From positions 1 through 59,353 of the forward strand of contig JAUCQB010000230.1 in assembly GCA_030372985.1 (NCBI GenBank): a stretch of 59,353 nucleotides of DNA, written 5' to 3'. Below, in pieces: positions 9,503 to 17,816 of this stretch (position 1 is its first letter; each line of letters starts with the position of its first letter). The position numbers and the translations under genes were made by a program. This DNA is from Phycisphaerae bacterium (lineage in GTDB: Bacteria; Planctomycetota; Phycisphaerae; UBA1845; PWPN01). Under the pieces are notes generated by a model. That model was not told where the DNA came from. It was given only the letters and a program-made list of their open reading frames with translations, and did not search any database.

Positions 9503-10293
9503 GAGACTCTTCCTCGTCTTGTGTGAGAATCACACTTGCCTCTCGTTACCGCCTTCTTGGCCCCTCTCGCTTCGTCCCTGATTCCGCTGCTTATCCGCGT
9601 TCGCCATTCCGTCTCTCAGCCGGGCATGGCATCGCGGTTGTGTTGGCACATTGACTGCTCCGATGAAATGGTTCTTCCAACCCTCCCCCATTCCCAAGCG
9701 AAGCGTGAACCGCCCTTGCTCACTCCGCGATCAGGCTTCCGCTGCAACGAGACAACAGCGGACAACCCTGAAGTGCACACACCTGTGCGTCCACCTGCAG
9801 AGATACTCTGCTGCACAGGCAATCGCGTTCAACTTATCCTCGCATATCTCGGCGTTAACCTCTCTCTCCCGGATCGAGGTGCACGCTGAGGCTCTACCGC
9901 AATCCTACCTGTCCGAGTATCTGAAGGCAAGGGCATTCCTGTGAAATGAGAACAGATTCCTGTTATCTGACTAACAGCGGTTTGGGAAGCCTCGGGCATT
10001 GAAGAAGGCGCAGATGACGGAGGGGCGCGCCGTGGCCCGTCAGTCCGCCTGGGCGGGGGGAGAGGAGGTCACGCCGCCGGGGGGCACCACCTCACCAAGA
10101 ACTTATCGGCCCGGCATCTCGCCGAGCGGGCGCGTCCGCGGAAAAGCGCGCAATCAACCCGCCCGCCCATCACAGGCGGGGTCGCGGACTCCGGTACCGG
10201 GCTGTCAGGTGGCCGGTTCACAGGCGGTGAAGGGCCGTGATCAAGCCTCTGAGTCTCAGGTGATGGGACTTTTGCTTGACCAAACTGCCCAGA
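9503..10293. other. Long intergenic stretch, nothing recognised
   Basis: The short frames here have no recognisable motifs. The stretch lies between the 5' end of the lipoprotein pair, whose promoter must lie here, and the 3' end of the orphan gene at 10294-10731. A small CTGTTA/TAACAG hairpin near 9969-9986 is the only structure noted. Confidence 0.4.
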
Positions 10294-10731
10294 CTATCCA
10301 ACCAGAACAGGCTCCCGGGTTTTCTTCCTGGCGTCCAACTCCGTCATTTTGGCCAGCAATCCGTCCAGGGCCTTCTGGAAGCAGGTCTCGCCCCACTGCC
10401 GGTCGACCACCCGCAAGTTTGAACTGCACCTGGTTCCGTTAACTCGGCCCGCGGCAGGAAGACCGTATTCCGACTCGCACACAACAGTATCAAGGCTTTC
10501 CAGGCGGAATGTGACGATCACATACGCTTCTTCGGTCAATGCGAACTTGAACGATCGTCTGCCTGCTTGAGCTTGCGGGGTGGATGTCTGGAACCTCCAC
10601 TGGGCCACGAAGCTGCTCAAGGCGCTGTAAGCACCTTGCAGGTCTTCCTGAAGAAACCGCTCCAGACAAGTGGTTGATTGCTCATGGAGCGACTCCATCT
10701 TCCTGGTAAACTCCTTCTCCCATTCTGTCAT
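10294..10731 (-). CDS. Hypothetical protein, divergent from the GTPase operon
   Basis: The 145-residue acidic to neutral product has no signal peptide or membrane segment. The N-terminus looks helical (MTEWEKEFTRKMESLHEQ), a middle part of alternating hydrophobics (FKFALTEEAYVIVTFRLESL) suggests beta strands, and the end is helical. No family is recognised. It is transcribed away from the five-gene GTPase operon, about 460 bases upstream of it, so a shared regulatory region is possible. Natural composition makes it a likely real gene. Confidence 0.6.
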   Translation of the reverse strand: MTEWEKEFTRKMESLHEQSTTCLERFLQEDLQGAYSALSSFVAQWRFQTSTPQAQAGRRSFKFALTEEAYVIVTFRLESLDTVVCESEYGLPAAGRVNGTRCSSNLRVVDRQWGETCFQKALDGLLAKMTELDARKKTREPVLVG

Positions 10732-11192
10732 CTCAGTCCCAACCTTTCAGCTCCCGCCGGACCCGCCTGATTCTGCAATACCCGGCGGCCGTTTGCAGCA
10801 AGGTGCATAAGAGACCATACCCGGGGGGTCTCCCGTCCCCATTACGACGCAACAGAGATGTACGATATAAGCAAGGCTCTGCAAAATGGTGAAGAGTGAC
10901 AATATGGAGAATTCAGCAGGTCGACATGTCGCTGAGTTATCGCCCTCTTCGTCATAGGACGGCGGAACGGTCTCCCGTGCCTGATGGCCGATAACCTGTC
11001 CGCAAGGTATTGCTGTCACACGCAGCGTCCCCACCCAGTTGTCGGACGGAAAACAAATACTGGTTTTGATCTCGTCGAGCGAGAATGTTTCGTATATTTC
11101 CCAGAGTCACCAGTTTAACTGGTTGGCAGCCCAGGCCATCTGAACGCCAAGTTGACGTGCAGGCGGCTTTGCTCGGGTGGGGTTGGGGACTG
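10732..11192. promoter_or_regulatory. Divergent intergenic region upstream of the GTPase operon
   Basis: This 461-base stretch separates two divergent genes and is notably more AT-rich than its surroundings, so promoters for both are expected. No -35/-10 pair with acceptable spacing could be assigned with confidence. Open frames here (for example 10747-11034 minus) lack protein-like features. Confidence 0.35.
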
Positions 11193-11885
11193 ATGGACAG
11201 CACAGTGCAGGACATCACGCAAATTCGAGTGCCTCCTCCTGACGAGGTTCTGCAGAAGGCTTTCGCCGACCTCGACGCCGGCTTCGCCTCCTGGAAGGCC
11301 GCGCTCGGCGAACTGCGAGCTCTCATCGTCGAGCAAGCTCAAAGGCAGGCCGAGACCCACCAATCACTGCAAGCCAAGGCCGAGCAGTACGCCCAACTCC
11401 AAGCCGAGTTGGAATCTCGCATCGCCGACCAGAGCCAGGCGGGGCAGCAGCTCACGGCGCAGGCGGCTCGCGGACAGGCGGAACAGGAATGGGAGACCCG
11501 CGAACAGGCTCCGGACGAGGCAACGGAACAGGCAGAAGTTCAGAGTCCGGCTTCCAGGACGCAAGATGCGGGCACGCCAGGCACCCAGCCGCTCGATACG
11601 CCGGTGGACTGGGACAGCGATGCGATCAGCAAGCACGTTCGCGTGTATGGCGATGCTGCCAAGGCCATGACGGGCTCTCGGACCAAGGCCGAAGCACCGC
11701 AGGCAAAGGAGGATGAGACGTTGCTCGCATCCTTGGACCCTGAGACGGCAAAGGCCATCAGGGTCATGCGGCGGGTCAGCGGCCACCGGAAGAGCGTCCG
11801 GGAACTCCTAGAGCAGTACCAGGCGTCTCAAGCCCACGGAAAGACGGAGCCTGCGAAAAAGTCGTGGTTCCGAAGGGGAAGATAA
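11193..11885 (+). CDS. Coiled-coil protein, first gene of the GTPase operon
   Basis: The 230-residue product has a helical, Gln/Ala/Glu-rich coiled coil from about 20 to 115 and a low-complexity linker (about 115-150). A conserved-looking C-terminal block around SLDPETAKAIRVMRRVSGHRKSVRELLEQYQ is followed by a basic tail (FRRGR). No signal peptide or membrane span is present. The ATG at 11193 is preferred over a frame opening at 11085 because the upstream part looks non-coding. It ends three bases before the next gene. Probably a scaffold or adaptor for the downstream GTPase; this is inferred from position only. Confidence 0.7.
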   Translation: MDSTVQDITQIRVPPPDEVLQKAFADLDAGFASWKAALGELRALIVEQAQRQAETHQSLQAKAEQYAQLQAELESRIADQSQAGQQLTAQAARGQAEQEWETREQAPDEATEQAEVQSPASRTQDAGTPGTQPLDTPVDWDSDAISKHVRVYGDAAKAMTGSRTKAEAPQAKEDETLLASLDPETAKAIRVMRRVSGHRKSVRELLEQYQASQAHGKTEPAKKSWFRRGR

Positions 11886-11888
11886 GAC

Positions 11889-12944
11889 ATGCTGAGATCC
11901 AGGAACAGAGAAAAGGAATCCACGGACAAGGCCACTGAGGCCCAGGCCGCGACGACAAACACGATACCGTCCCTTGATTTGAGCAGAATCGAGGCGACCG
12001 AACAGAACCTCGTGACGGCGATGCAGACCGTGCGCGAGCTGCTGGAAGCGCGAGCCCAGGTCCTCGAATCGTGCCGCAAGGCCCTCGAAGACTACGCCCG
12101 CCGCCTGACTGAGGAATCGAAGAACCACAATCAGCAGGCCAAGGAGCTGTGTGACCAGTACGAGGGGCGGGAGCAGGCACTGGCAGGCCGCGAGGCTGAG
12201 TGCCAGAAGCGCGAGCAGGAACTGAAGGAGGCCCAGGCCCGGCTCGACGCCCTCACCAAGGAGCTGAGTGTCCAGTCCGAGCAGCTCCGTACGAAGTCCG
12301 ATGCGATTTCACAGGAAGAGACCGCATTGAACGGTCGAAAAACCGCCCTGGACAGGGAGGAACAGCAGTTCAAGGCGGAACTGGCCAGGGTCGAGGCCCG
12401 GGCCGCGGAGATCGAGAAGGAGCGCAAGCAACTCGAATCAATGAAGTCCTCGCTGGCCGAGGCCTCAAGCAACTTCGAGAAGGAGCGCTCCGACTGGGAG
12501 AAGCAGCGGTCTTCGTTGGGCGGCATCGAGGAGCAACTGAAGAGCCAGCAGGCGGCGCTGGTCAAGGAGCATGAGGCGATCAAGACGAAACAGGAGGAGA
12601 TGAATCGTCTGGCCGCCACGCTCGATGAGAAGAACAAGGCTATCGCCGAGCGGGAGGAAAGTCTGGCAGCCTTGCAGAAGGACCTCGACAACCGGATGCA
12701 GGAAGCCGCCGCAGCCCGCGACAGCCTGGCGCAGCTTCAGGCTCAACTTCAGCAGGAGCTCGACCGGGTATCGCAGCAGAAGAATGACCTGCTGCCACAA
12801 TATGGTCTGTCGGAAGGAGAGCTTGCGCAGGGCAAGGCTCCCGACCACAACGTTCCGTTCGTGGCCGCACAAGAGGCCCGCGAGGCCATCGAACGGTTCC
12901 AGAAACTCTGCAGGGATGCCAAACGCAAGGCCATCGGCGCATGA
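11889..12944 (+). CDS. Long coiled-coil protein, second gene of the GTPase operon
   Basis: The 351-residue protein is almost entirely heptad-patterned helix from about 35 to 295 (Glu/Lys/Gln/Leu-rich). A short non-coil C-terminal domain follows (about 300-351, with VPFVAAQEAREAIERFQKLC). It resembles SMC-arm-like filaments in composition, but no ATPase head is present. No export signal is seen. It lies three bases downstream of the first coiled-coil gene and 42 bases upstream of the SUMF1-fold gene. It may oligomerise with its neighbour and space out the operon's effector or sensor proteins; the function is unknown. Confidence 0.75.
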   Translation: MLRSRNREKESTDKATEAQAATTNTIPSLDLSRIEATEQNLVTAMQTVRELLEARAQVLESCRKALEDYARRLTEESKNHNQQAKELCDQYEGREQALAGREAECQKREQELKEAQARLDALTKELSVQSEQLRTKSDAISQEETALNGRKTALDREEQQFKAELARVEARAAEIEKERKQLESMKSSLAEASSNFEKERSDWEKQRSSLGGIEEQLKSQQAALVKEHEAIKTKQEEMNRLAATLDEKNKAIAEREESLAALQKDLDNRMQEAAAARDSLAQLQAQLQQELDRVSQQKNDLLPQYGLSEGELAQGKAPDHNVPFVAAQEAREAIERFQKLCRDAKRKAIGA

Positions 12945-12986
12945 CCGGCCGGCGGGCCGCATGTGCCACTTGAGAAGGGTACGACT

Positions 12987-14090
12987 ATGGGATTGGCACT
13001 GTTGACAAGAAAGAAAAACCGGCAGCCGCAGGACACACGAGGACTGCCATCACACCGCAGGCAGGATGATTACCAGCCGGCCGGGCCGGTCAAGCTGGAT
13101 CAGGACCCCCTGCAAAGACTTCTCCAGACGGAGCGATACGGGGTTATCGTTCGCAGCCGGGACCAATGGCGGGATCATGCGATGGTCCAGTCGGTCTTCC
13201 AGTCGGCAGTCGAAGCCATCGATGGGCAGTTTGCCCTGGTCCCCGAAGGATTCGCGTCGGTCAGCCTGGCGGTGAACGATTTTCCAGGCAGCCCCGAGGA
13301 GGACTTCGAGACCAAGCCTTTCCTGCTGGCCCGATACTGCGTCACGCAGGAACAATACCAGAAGTTCGTCGATTCGGGCGGATACGAGGACCTGGAGCTC
13401 TGGCCGCAGGACATCTGGCCGCACATCATCGACTTCAAGGACCAGACGGGCAGGGCCGCCCCGCGTTACTGGCAGGACGCCCGGCACGACAAACGCTTCA
13501 GCCAACACCCCGTCGTCGGGATCTGCTACTACGAAGCCGCCGCCTATGCATTGTGGGCTGGCTATCGCCTGCCGACAGGGGCGGAATGGCAGATGGCGGC
13601 CAGTTGGCGGATCCGCAGTTCGGCCAACGTGCTGCGCCGGTATCCGTGGGGGGATTCGCTGGACACCGCCAGGTGCAACATCTGGGCGTCGGGGATCGGC
13701 GGCACACTGCCGGTCACCGAATACGAGAACGGCGCCGCCCCCAACGGTGTGCTTCAACTCATCGGCAACGTCTGGGAATGGAACTCGTCGAACTACGAGA
13801 TCACCGACGACTGCGGCCGACAGGTCGTGGGAGAGATGTTGCTCAAGGAAATACGCGGAGGGGCCTACGACACCTACTTCGCCGCGCAGGCGACGAGCTG
13901 CTTCCGCACCGGGCTGGCCAGCCTGGCCCGCATGCACAACGTGGGCTTCCGTTGCGTGCTGGACCTGAACGCCGATGAGCAGCCCGTCAGCCACACGCCG
14001 CCGTCGTCCGATCTGCCCACCGTGGAACACCCGACCGGGCCGCAACCCGCGTCCGGGACGCCGAACAACCCTGAAAGGAGGCCGGTATGA
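12987..14090 (+). CDS. Cytoplasmic SUMF1/FGE-sulfatase-fold protein
   Basis: The 367-residue product has a SUMF1-type (C-lectin-like) domain at about 75-325. Signposts are the family blocks KPFLLARYCVTQEQYQKF, HPVVGICYYEAAAYALWAGYRLPTGAEWQMAA, GVLQLIGNVWEWNSS and RGGAYD...GFRCV. Only one cysteine lies near the position of the catalytic pair of true formylglycine-generating enzymes and no sulfatase is nearby, so sulfatase maturation is unlikely; a binding or sensor role is more plausible. The start is set by an AAGGG SD seven bases upstream. The 3' end overlaps the GTPase gene by four bases (ATGA), implying translational coupling. Confidence 0.8.
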   Translation: MGLALLTRKKNRQPQDTRGLPSHRRQDDYQPAGPVKLDQDPLQRLLQTERYGVIVRSRDQWRDHAMVQSVFQSAVEAIDGQFALVPEGFASVSLAVNDFPGSPEEDFETKPFLLARYCVTQEQYQKFVDSGGYEDLELWPQDIWPHIIDFKDQTGRAAPRYWQDARHDKRFSQHPVVGICYYEAAAYALWAGYRLPTGAEWQMAASWRIRSSANVLRRYPWGDSLDTARCNIWASGIGGTLPVTEYENGAAPNGVLQLIGNVWEWNSSNYEITDDCGRQVVGEMLLKEIRGGAYDTYFAAQATSCFRTGLASLARMHNVGFRCVLDLNADEQPVSHTPPSSDLPTVEHPTGPQPASGTPNNPERRPV

Positions 14091-14971
14091 GAGGCCAAGG
14101 GACAGCGACCGTTACACCGAATCGCTGCATGATCTGCGGCGAGACCAACGCTACTCAGACGTCGCAGTGTCTGGCGTGCGCGGCCCCGATGGCCCTGCTT
14201 CACGATTCGATTGCCCAGGACCGCGAGCCGCAAATCGTCAGCATCATCGGCGACACCAACGTGGGCAAGACCGTCTACCTCGGCTTCCTGCTGGACATGC
14301 TGACTCATCGAGCCGGCGACTTCGAGGCGATTCCCAAAGGGGCCTACTCGATCGACCTTCAGCAGACGGTGATCAGCAACATGGCCCGGCGCCTCTTCCC
14401 GCCGAAAACGCCGATGGAGGCGAACCAGTGGTACTGGGCATATTACCAGGTGTACCAGCGCGCATCGCAGGCCAAGTGGGTTGACCTGATCATGCCCGAC
14501 ATCGCCGGCGAGTCGCTGGCCGCGGAAGTCGCGGCACCCAACACCTTCAAGGTCATCCGCAACCTGCTGAACAAGTCAGCCGGCCTGATGCTCCTCACCG
14601 ATGCGGCGTTGGCAGCCAGCGGGTCTTCACAGCCCGACTTTTTCGCGGTCCGGATGCTGAGCTATATCGACACGATGTACGGCACCGGCCGCAACCAGCG
14701 AATCAACACACCGACGGCCATTCTGCTCTGCAAGGCCGACCAGTGCCCGGACTGCTTTGACGACCCGACCAAGTTCGTCAAGGCCAACATGAACCGACTG
14801 TGGAACCTGTGCGAGAGCCGCCTCTCGAATTTCGCGTTCTTCGCGTGCAGCGTGGTCGGTTCCCTGGGCTACGCCACCGCACCCCAGGAGGACTACGTGA
14901 TCCCCGTCCCTCTACATACGGCGCTGCAGGGCGTGCTGGAGCCGTTCCAGTGGGTCGTCGACCAGTTGTGA
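14087..14971 (+). CDS. Zinc-ribbon P-loop GTPase (double-GTPase/DO-GTPase-like)
   Basis: The 294-residue protein opens with a four-Cys zinc ribbon (C14, C17, C28, C31). A GTPase core follows: Walker A GDTNVGKT at 55-62, a G3-like MPDIAGE at 136-142, and a G4-like CKAD at 215-218 (Cys replacing the usual Asn/Thr). A zinc ribbon ahead of a GTPase, followed by a GAP1-like gene, is the layout I recall for bacterial 'double-GTPase' proteins of NTP-dependent conflict systems; the exact subfamily needs profile comparison. No membrane span is present. A near-perfect SD (AAAGGAGG) sits within the end of the preceding gene. Confidence 0.75.
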   Translation: MRGQGTATVTPNRCMICGETNATQTSQCLACAAPMALLHDSIAQDREPQIVSIIGDTNVGKTVYLGFLLDMLTHRAGDFEAIPKGAYSIDLQQTVISNMARRLFPPKTPMEANQWYWAYYQVYQRASQAKWVDLIMPDIAGESLAAEVAAPNTFKVIRNLLNKSAGLMLLTDAALAASGSSQPDFFAVRMLSYIDTMYGTGRNQRINTPTAILLCKADQCPDCFDDPTKFVKANMNRLWNLCESRLSNFAFFACSVVGSLGYATAPQEDYVIPVPLHTALQGVLEPFQWVVDQL

Positions 14972-14995
14972 CGAGTCTGGCGCGGAGGTGATGCG

Positions 14996-16033
14996 ATGTT
15001 CGCCGCTTCACAAGTGGTGTGCGATCAGGCCATCTTCACCTCGATTCGCACGCCGACGGGCCAGGGGTACCGCATCGTCGCCTCCAGCCCGGGAGTGCGG
15101 GCCGACGAAAAGGCGGACATCACCGCTCGTTCGCCCTCCCACGGCAGCCTGTACGAAAACGAACCCGAACCTGTAGGGCTGCTGAGTTGCAGGTTGTCGA
15201 GCGGACGGTTCTGCGTGGGCTACGTCTGCCACGCCGGCGTCGAACACACCGGGCGGGGCGGTCAGCGGGTCTATACCCACATGGCACTGCTCGACCAGGC
15301 GGGTTACCGGTCATTTGGCAGCAATCCCGTTGCGGTGCACTCGGCCATCGGCAGCCTGATTCGTCAGACCGGGCCCCTGCTGAAACCACCTCCGCACCTT
15401 CAACCTCTCGCCCTGCTACCCGGCCCCTGCGACCTTACCCCGCCCGAATCGGCCGAATGGATCTGTGCGCCGGCGGCGATGCTTCTTGAACATCGCTGCC
15501 TGGTGCTGACCGGGACCAGAGAGCCGCTGACCTTGTTGAACTGGACGATGCTCAGTCTGCCGCGCAGTCTTCGCGAATCCGTGAACGTTTCGATCAATCT
15601 GCGATTCTCGCCTTCGCGCGGCATGCATCTGGTCCTGCTGCAAGGCGGTGATCCGCAGTTGTCGCGGCAATTGGCGGGCCAGCAGATACCAGCCTGGGCC
15701 TGCAACGCGGCGCCGCCGGCAATTCCGCATCCGTTTCAGGCGTGGTTCCGGCTGCTGGGACGATGGTGGCGTGAGGGCCGCCTCGAAGACATCGCCCGGC
15801 TGACGTCCGAGACCTGCACGGACTCGACGGCCGACACCCTGGCCCGCGTGGCAGCGATCTGCGAGGACGCCGATCTTCTCAACAATGCCGGCGCGGAGAT
15901 GCTCGACGAAATCACCGGCCGACACGCCTTGGGCAGCAGCCGGGGCCCCGCCGAGCACACACTCATTCAGCAGTTGCACAGCCGAGCAGAACAAGTGCGG
16001 GCAAACCTGCCTCAAACGGCGGAGGCGTCGTAG
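14996..16033 (+). CDS. GTPase-associated protein 1 (GAP1)-like protein
   Basis: The 345-residue product starts with the pattern I associate with GAP1 N-terminal domains: DQAIFTSI..PTGQGYRIVASSPGV, then SPSHGSL, RFCVGYVCHAGVEHTGRGGQRVYTHMALL. The rest (about 130-345) is mixed alpha/beta and helical with no known catalytic motif. In known loci such proteins are paired with DO-GTPases, which matches the gene directly upstream. A GGAGGTGA SD fixes the start at 14996, 24 bases after the GTPase stop. It is probably the last gene of the operon. The assignment is by eye, and the biochemical role of the family is not established. Confidence 0.65.
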   Translation: MFAASQVVCDQAIFTSIRTPTGQGYRIVASSPGVRADEKADITARSPSHGSLYENEPEPVGLLSCRLSSGRFCVGYVCHAGVEHTGRGGQRVYTHMALLDQAGYRSFGSNPVAVHSAIGSLIRQTGPLLKPPPHLQPLALLPGPCDLTPPESAEWICAPAAMLLEHRCLVLTGTREPLTLLNWTMLSLPRSLRESVNVSINLRFSPSRGMHLVLLQGGDPQLSRQLAGQQIPAWACNAAPPAIPHPFQAWFRLLGRWWREGRLEDIARLTSETCTDSTADTLARVAAICEDADLLNNAGAEMLDEITGRHALGSSRGPAEHTLIQQLHSRAEQVRANLPQTAEAS

Positions 16034-16287
16034 CGGGGTCGTGGGTGCCCCATCGCGAAGCGGCACAGCAGGCAGGGCAGGTCGGAGCCGCCCAAGGCGG
16101 CGGAGACCTGCCGATCACCTGTCACGCCACCCAGTAGACAAAGAAGTCTTTTTTTCGCTGGCACGCCTGTCTCGGGTGTAGTAGAATGCCAAAACCACAT
16201 TCAGAAGCCTTCGGTCTCTGGTGGAGGGCAGGGTACGAAGCGGGTAGATGGCCGATCCCGTTCGGATACAGGTCAGGAGTCTGCGTC

Positions 16288-17568
16288 ATGTTCAGGAAAA
16301 GGATGAGGGTGGTGTTGGCATGCGTCGCATGGGCAGGTCCGCCGGCCGTGTTGTTGGCCAACTCGGCGCCGGTGGTCAGCAACGTGACCGCCAGCCAGCG
16401 GACCGACGGCAGCAAGAAGGTGGACATCCGGTACAATCTGTCCGATGCCGACGGGGATGCCTGCGCGGTGTCCGTCGTGGTCAGCAACGATGGCGGGGCG
16501 ACTTGGACGGTGCCGGTTACGGCCCTGACGGGGGCGGTCGGGCCGGGCATCACGGCGGGAACCGGCAAGCTGATCGTCTGGGACTCCAAGGTGGACCTGC
16601 CGGGGGCGTTCGGTTCGCAGTTCAGGGCGCGGGTTTGTGCGGATGACGGGCACGCCCCGTCGGGCATGGTCTTGATTCCCGCCGGTGAGTTCCAGATGGG
16701 CGATTCGTTTAGCCAGGGTGATCTGGATGAGCGGCCCCGTCATGCGGTCTACCTGGACGCTTTCTACATCGACTCCCATGAGGTCACTAACCAGCAGTAT
16801 GCCGACGCCCTGAACTGGGCCGCAACCCAGGGAAACCTGATCACCGTCACCGGGGGCCAGGTCTACAAGTACAACAGCGGCATGGCCTATCCTTACTGCG
16901 ATACCACGACCACTTCGTCTAATAGCCGGATCACCTGGAACGGCACCACGTTCGTCGTGGTCTCGGGCAAGGCGAATCATCCGATGGTACAGGTTTCCTG
17001 GTACGGTTCCGTGGCGTATGCCAACTGGCGAAGCGCCATGCAAGGCAAGACGCTCTGTTATGACCTTTCCACATGGACATGCAATTGGGGCGGCGGGTAT
17101 CGACTGCCGAGCGAGGCCGAATGGGAGAAGGCGGCTCGGGGCGGCGCGGCCGGGCACCGCTTTCCGTGGTCGGATGTGGACACGATCCAGCACGCGAGGG
17201 CGAATTATTACAGCTCATCGAGCTACGCCTACGACACCAGTTCGACGCGGGGCTATCACCCGGTGTTCAATACCGGTGTGTTTCCCTACACCAGTCCGGG
17301 CGGGTACTTCGCGGCAAATGGTTACGGGCTATACGATATGGCCGGAAACGTTTGGGAGTGGGTCAACGACTGGTATTCCAGCAATTACTACGCGAGCAGC
17401 CCGTACAGCAACCCCCACGGTCCGGCAACCGGCAGCTATCACGTCTTCCGCAGTGGGTCGTGGTACTACGTCGCCCACGGCACCCGCTGTGCGGATCGTG
17501 GCAACGGTTACGGGCCGGATTACAAGTACCTGGATATCGGTCTGCGCCTGGCTCTGAGTGCGCAATAG
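16288..17568 (+). CDS. Secreted SUMF1/FGE-sulfatase-fold protein
   Basis: The 426-residue protein has a signal peptide (1-24, ending VLLANSA). An Ig-like N-terminal domain covers about 25-125 (APVVSNVTASQRTDGSKKVDI...SNDGGATW), and a SUMF1-type domain spans about 130-425: GMVLIPAGEFQMGD, HEVTNQQYADAL, YRLPSEAEWEKAARGG, YDMAGNVWEWVNDW. Tyr/Ser-rich segments near the C-terminus could form a variable binding face. The paired catalytic cysteines of true FGE are not evident. The ATG at 16288 has an AGGAG SD and begins the leader; an upstream in-frame start at 16186 would bury it. It follows the cytoplasmic SUMF1 operon in the same direction. Confidence 0.85.
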   Translation: MFRKRMRVVLACVAWAGPPAVLLANSAPVVSNVTASQRTDGSKKVDIRYNLSDADGDACAVSVVVSNDGGATWTVPVTALTGAVGPGITAGTGKLIVWDSKVDLPGAFGSQFRARVCADDGHAPSGMVLIPAGEFQMGDSFSQGDLDERPRHAVYLDAFYIDSHEVTNQQYADALNWAATQGNLITVTGGQVYKYNSGMAYPYCDTTTTSSNSRITWNGTTFVVVSGKANHPMVQVSWYGSVAYANWRSAMQGKTLCYDLSTWTCNWGGGYRLPSEAEWEKAARGGAAGHRFPWSDVDTIQHARANYYSSSSYAYDTSSTRGYHPVFNTGVFPYTSPGGYFAANGYGLYDMAGNVWEWVNDWYSSNYYASSPYSNPHGPATGSYHVFRSGSWYYVAHGTRCADRGNGYGPDYKYLDIGLRLALSAQ

Positions 17569-17816
17569 AAGCCAGCCGAGAATCCGGGGCGAGAGGCAAA
17601 CTGGCATGTTGCTGACAACGCTGGTTCTGGTGTGGGCAGTCATTCTCGCAGAAGCCGTCGCACCCCAGCCGCCCCAGGCTGTTTCGGGCTGCGAGGAGTC
17701 TACGTGGTATGGCCGGATGCGGCTGGTAGACCAAGCGCCAACGGCCCCGTGCGGCTGTCTATCGGACAAGGCAACAGTTTCGTTGCGAACTCGACACCTG
17801 TCTGGAGGTGGGGGCA

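Noticed and set aside
13050..14045. 331-codon frame antisense to the cytoplasmic SUMF1 gene
   Set aside because: The plus-strand frame has clear SUMF1 motifs, an SD and operon spacing; the antisense product has none.
12987..17568. SUMF1 proteins as sulfatase-maturating enzymes
   Set aside because: The catalytic Cys pair of FGE is not evident in either protein and no sulfatase gene is in the window.
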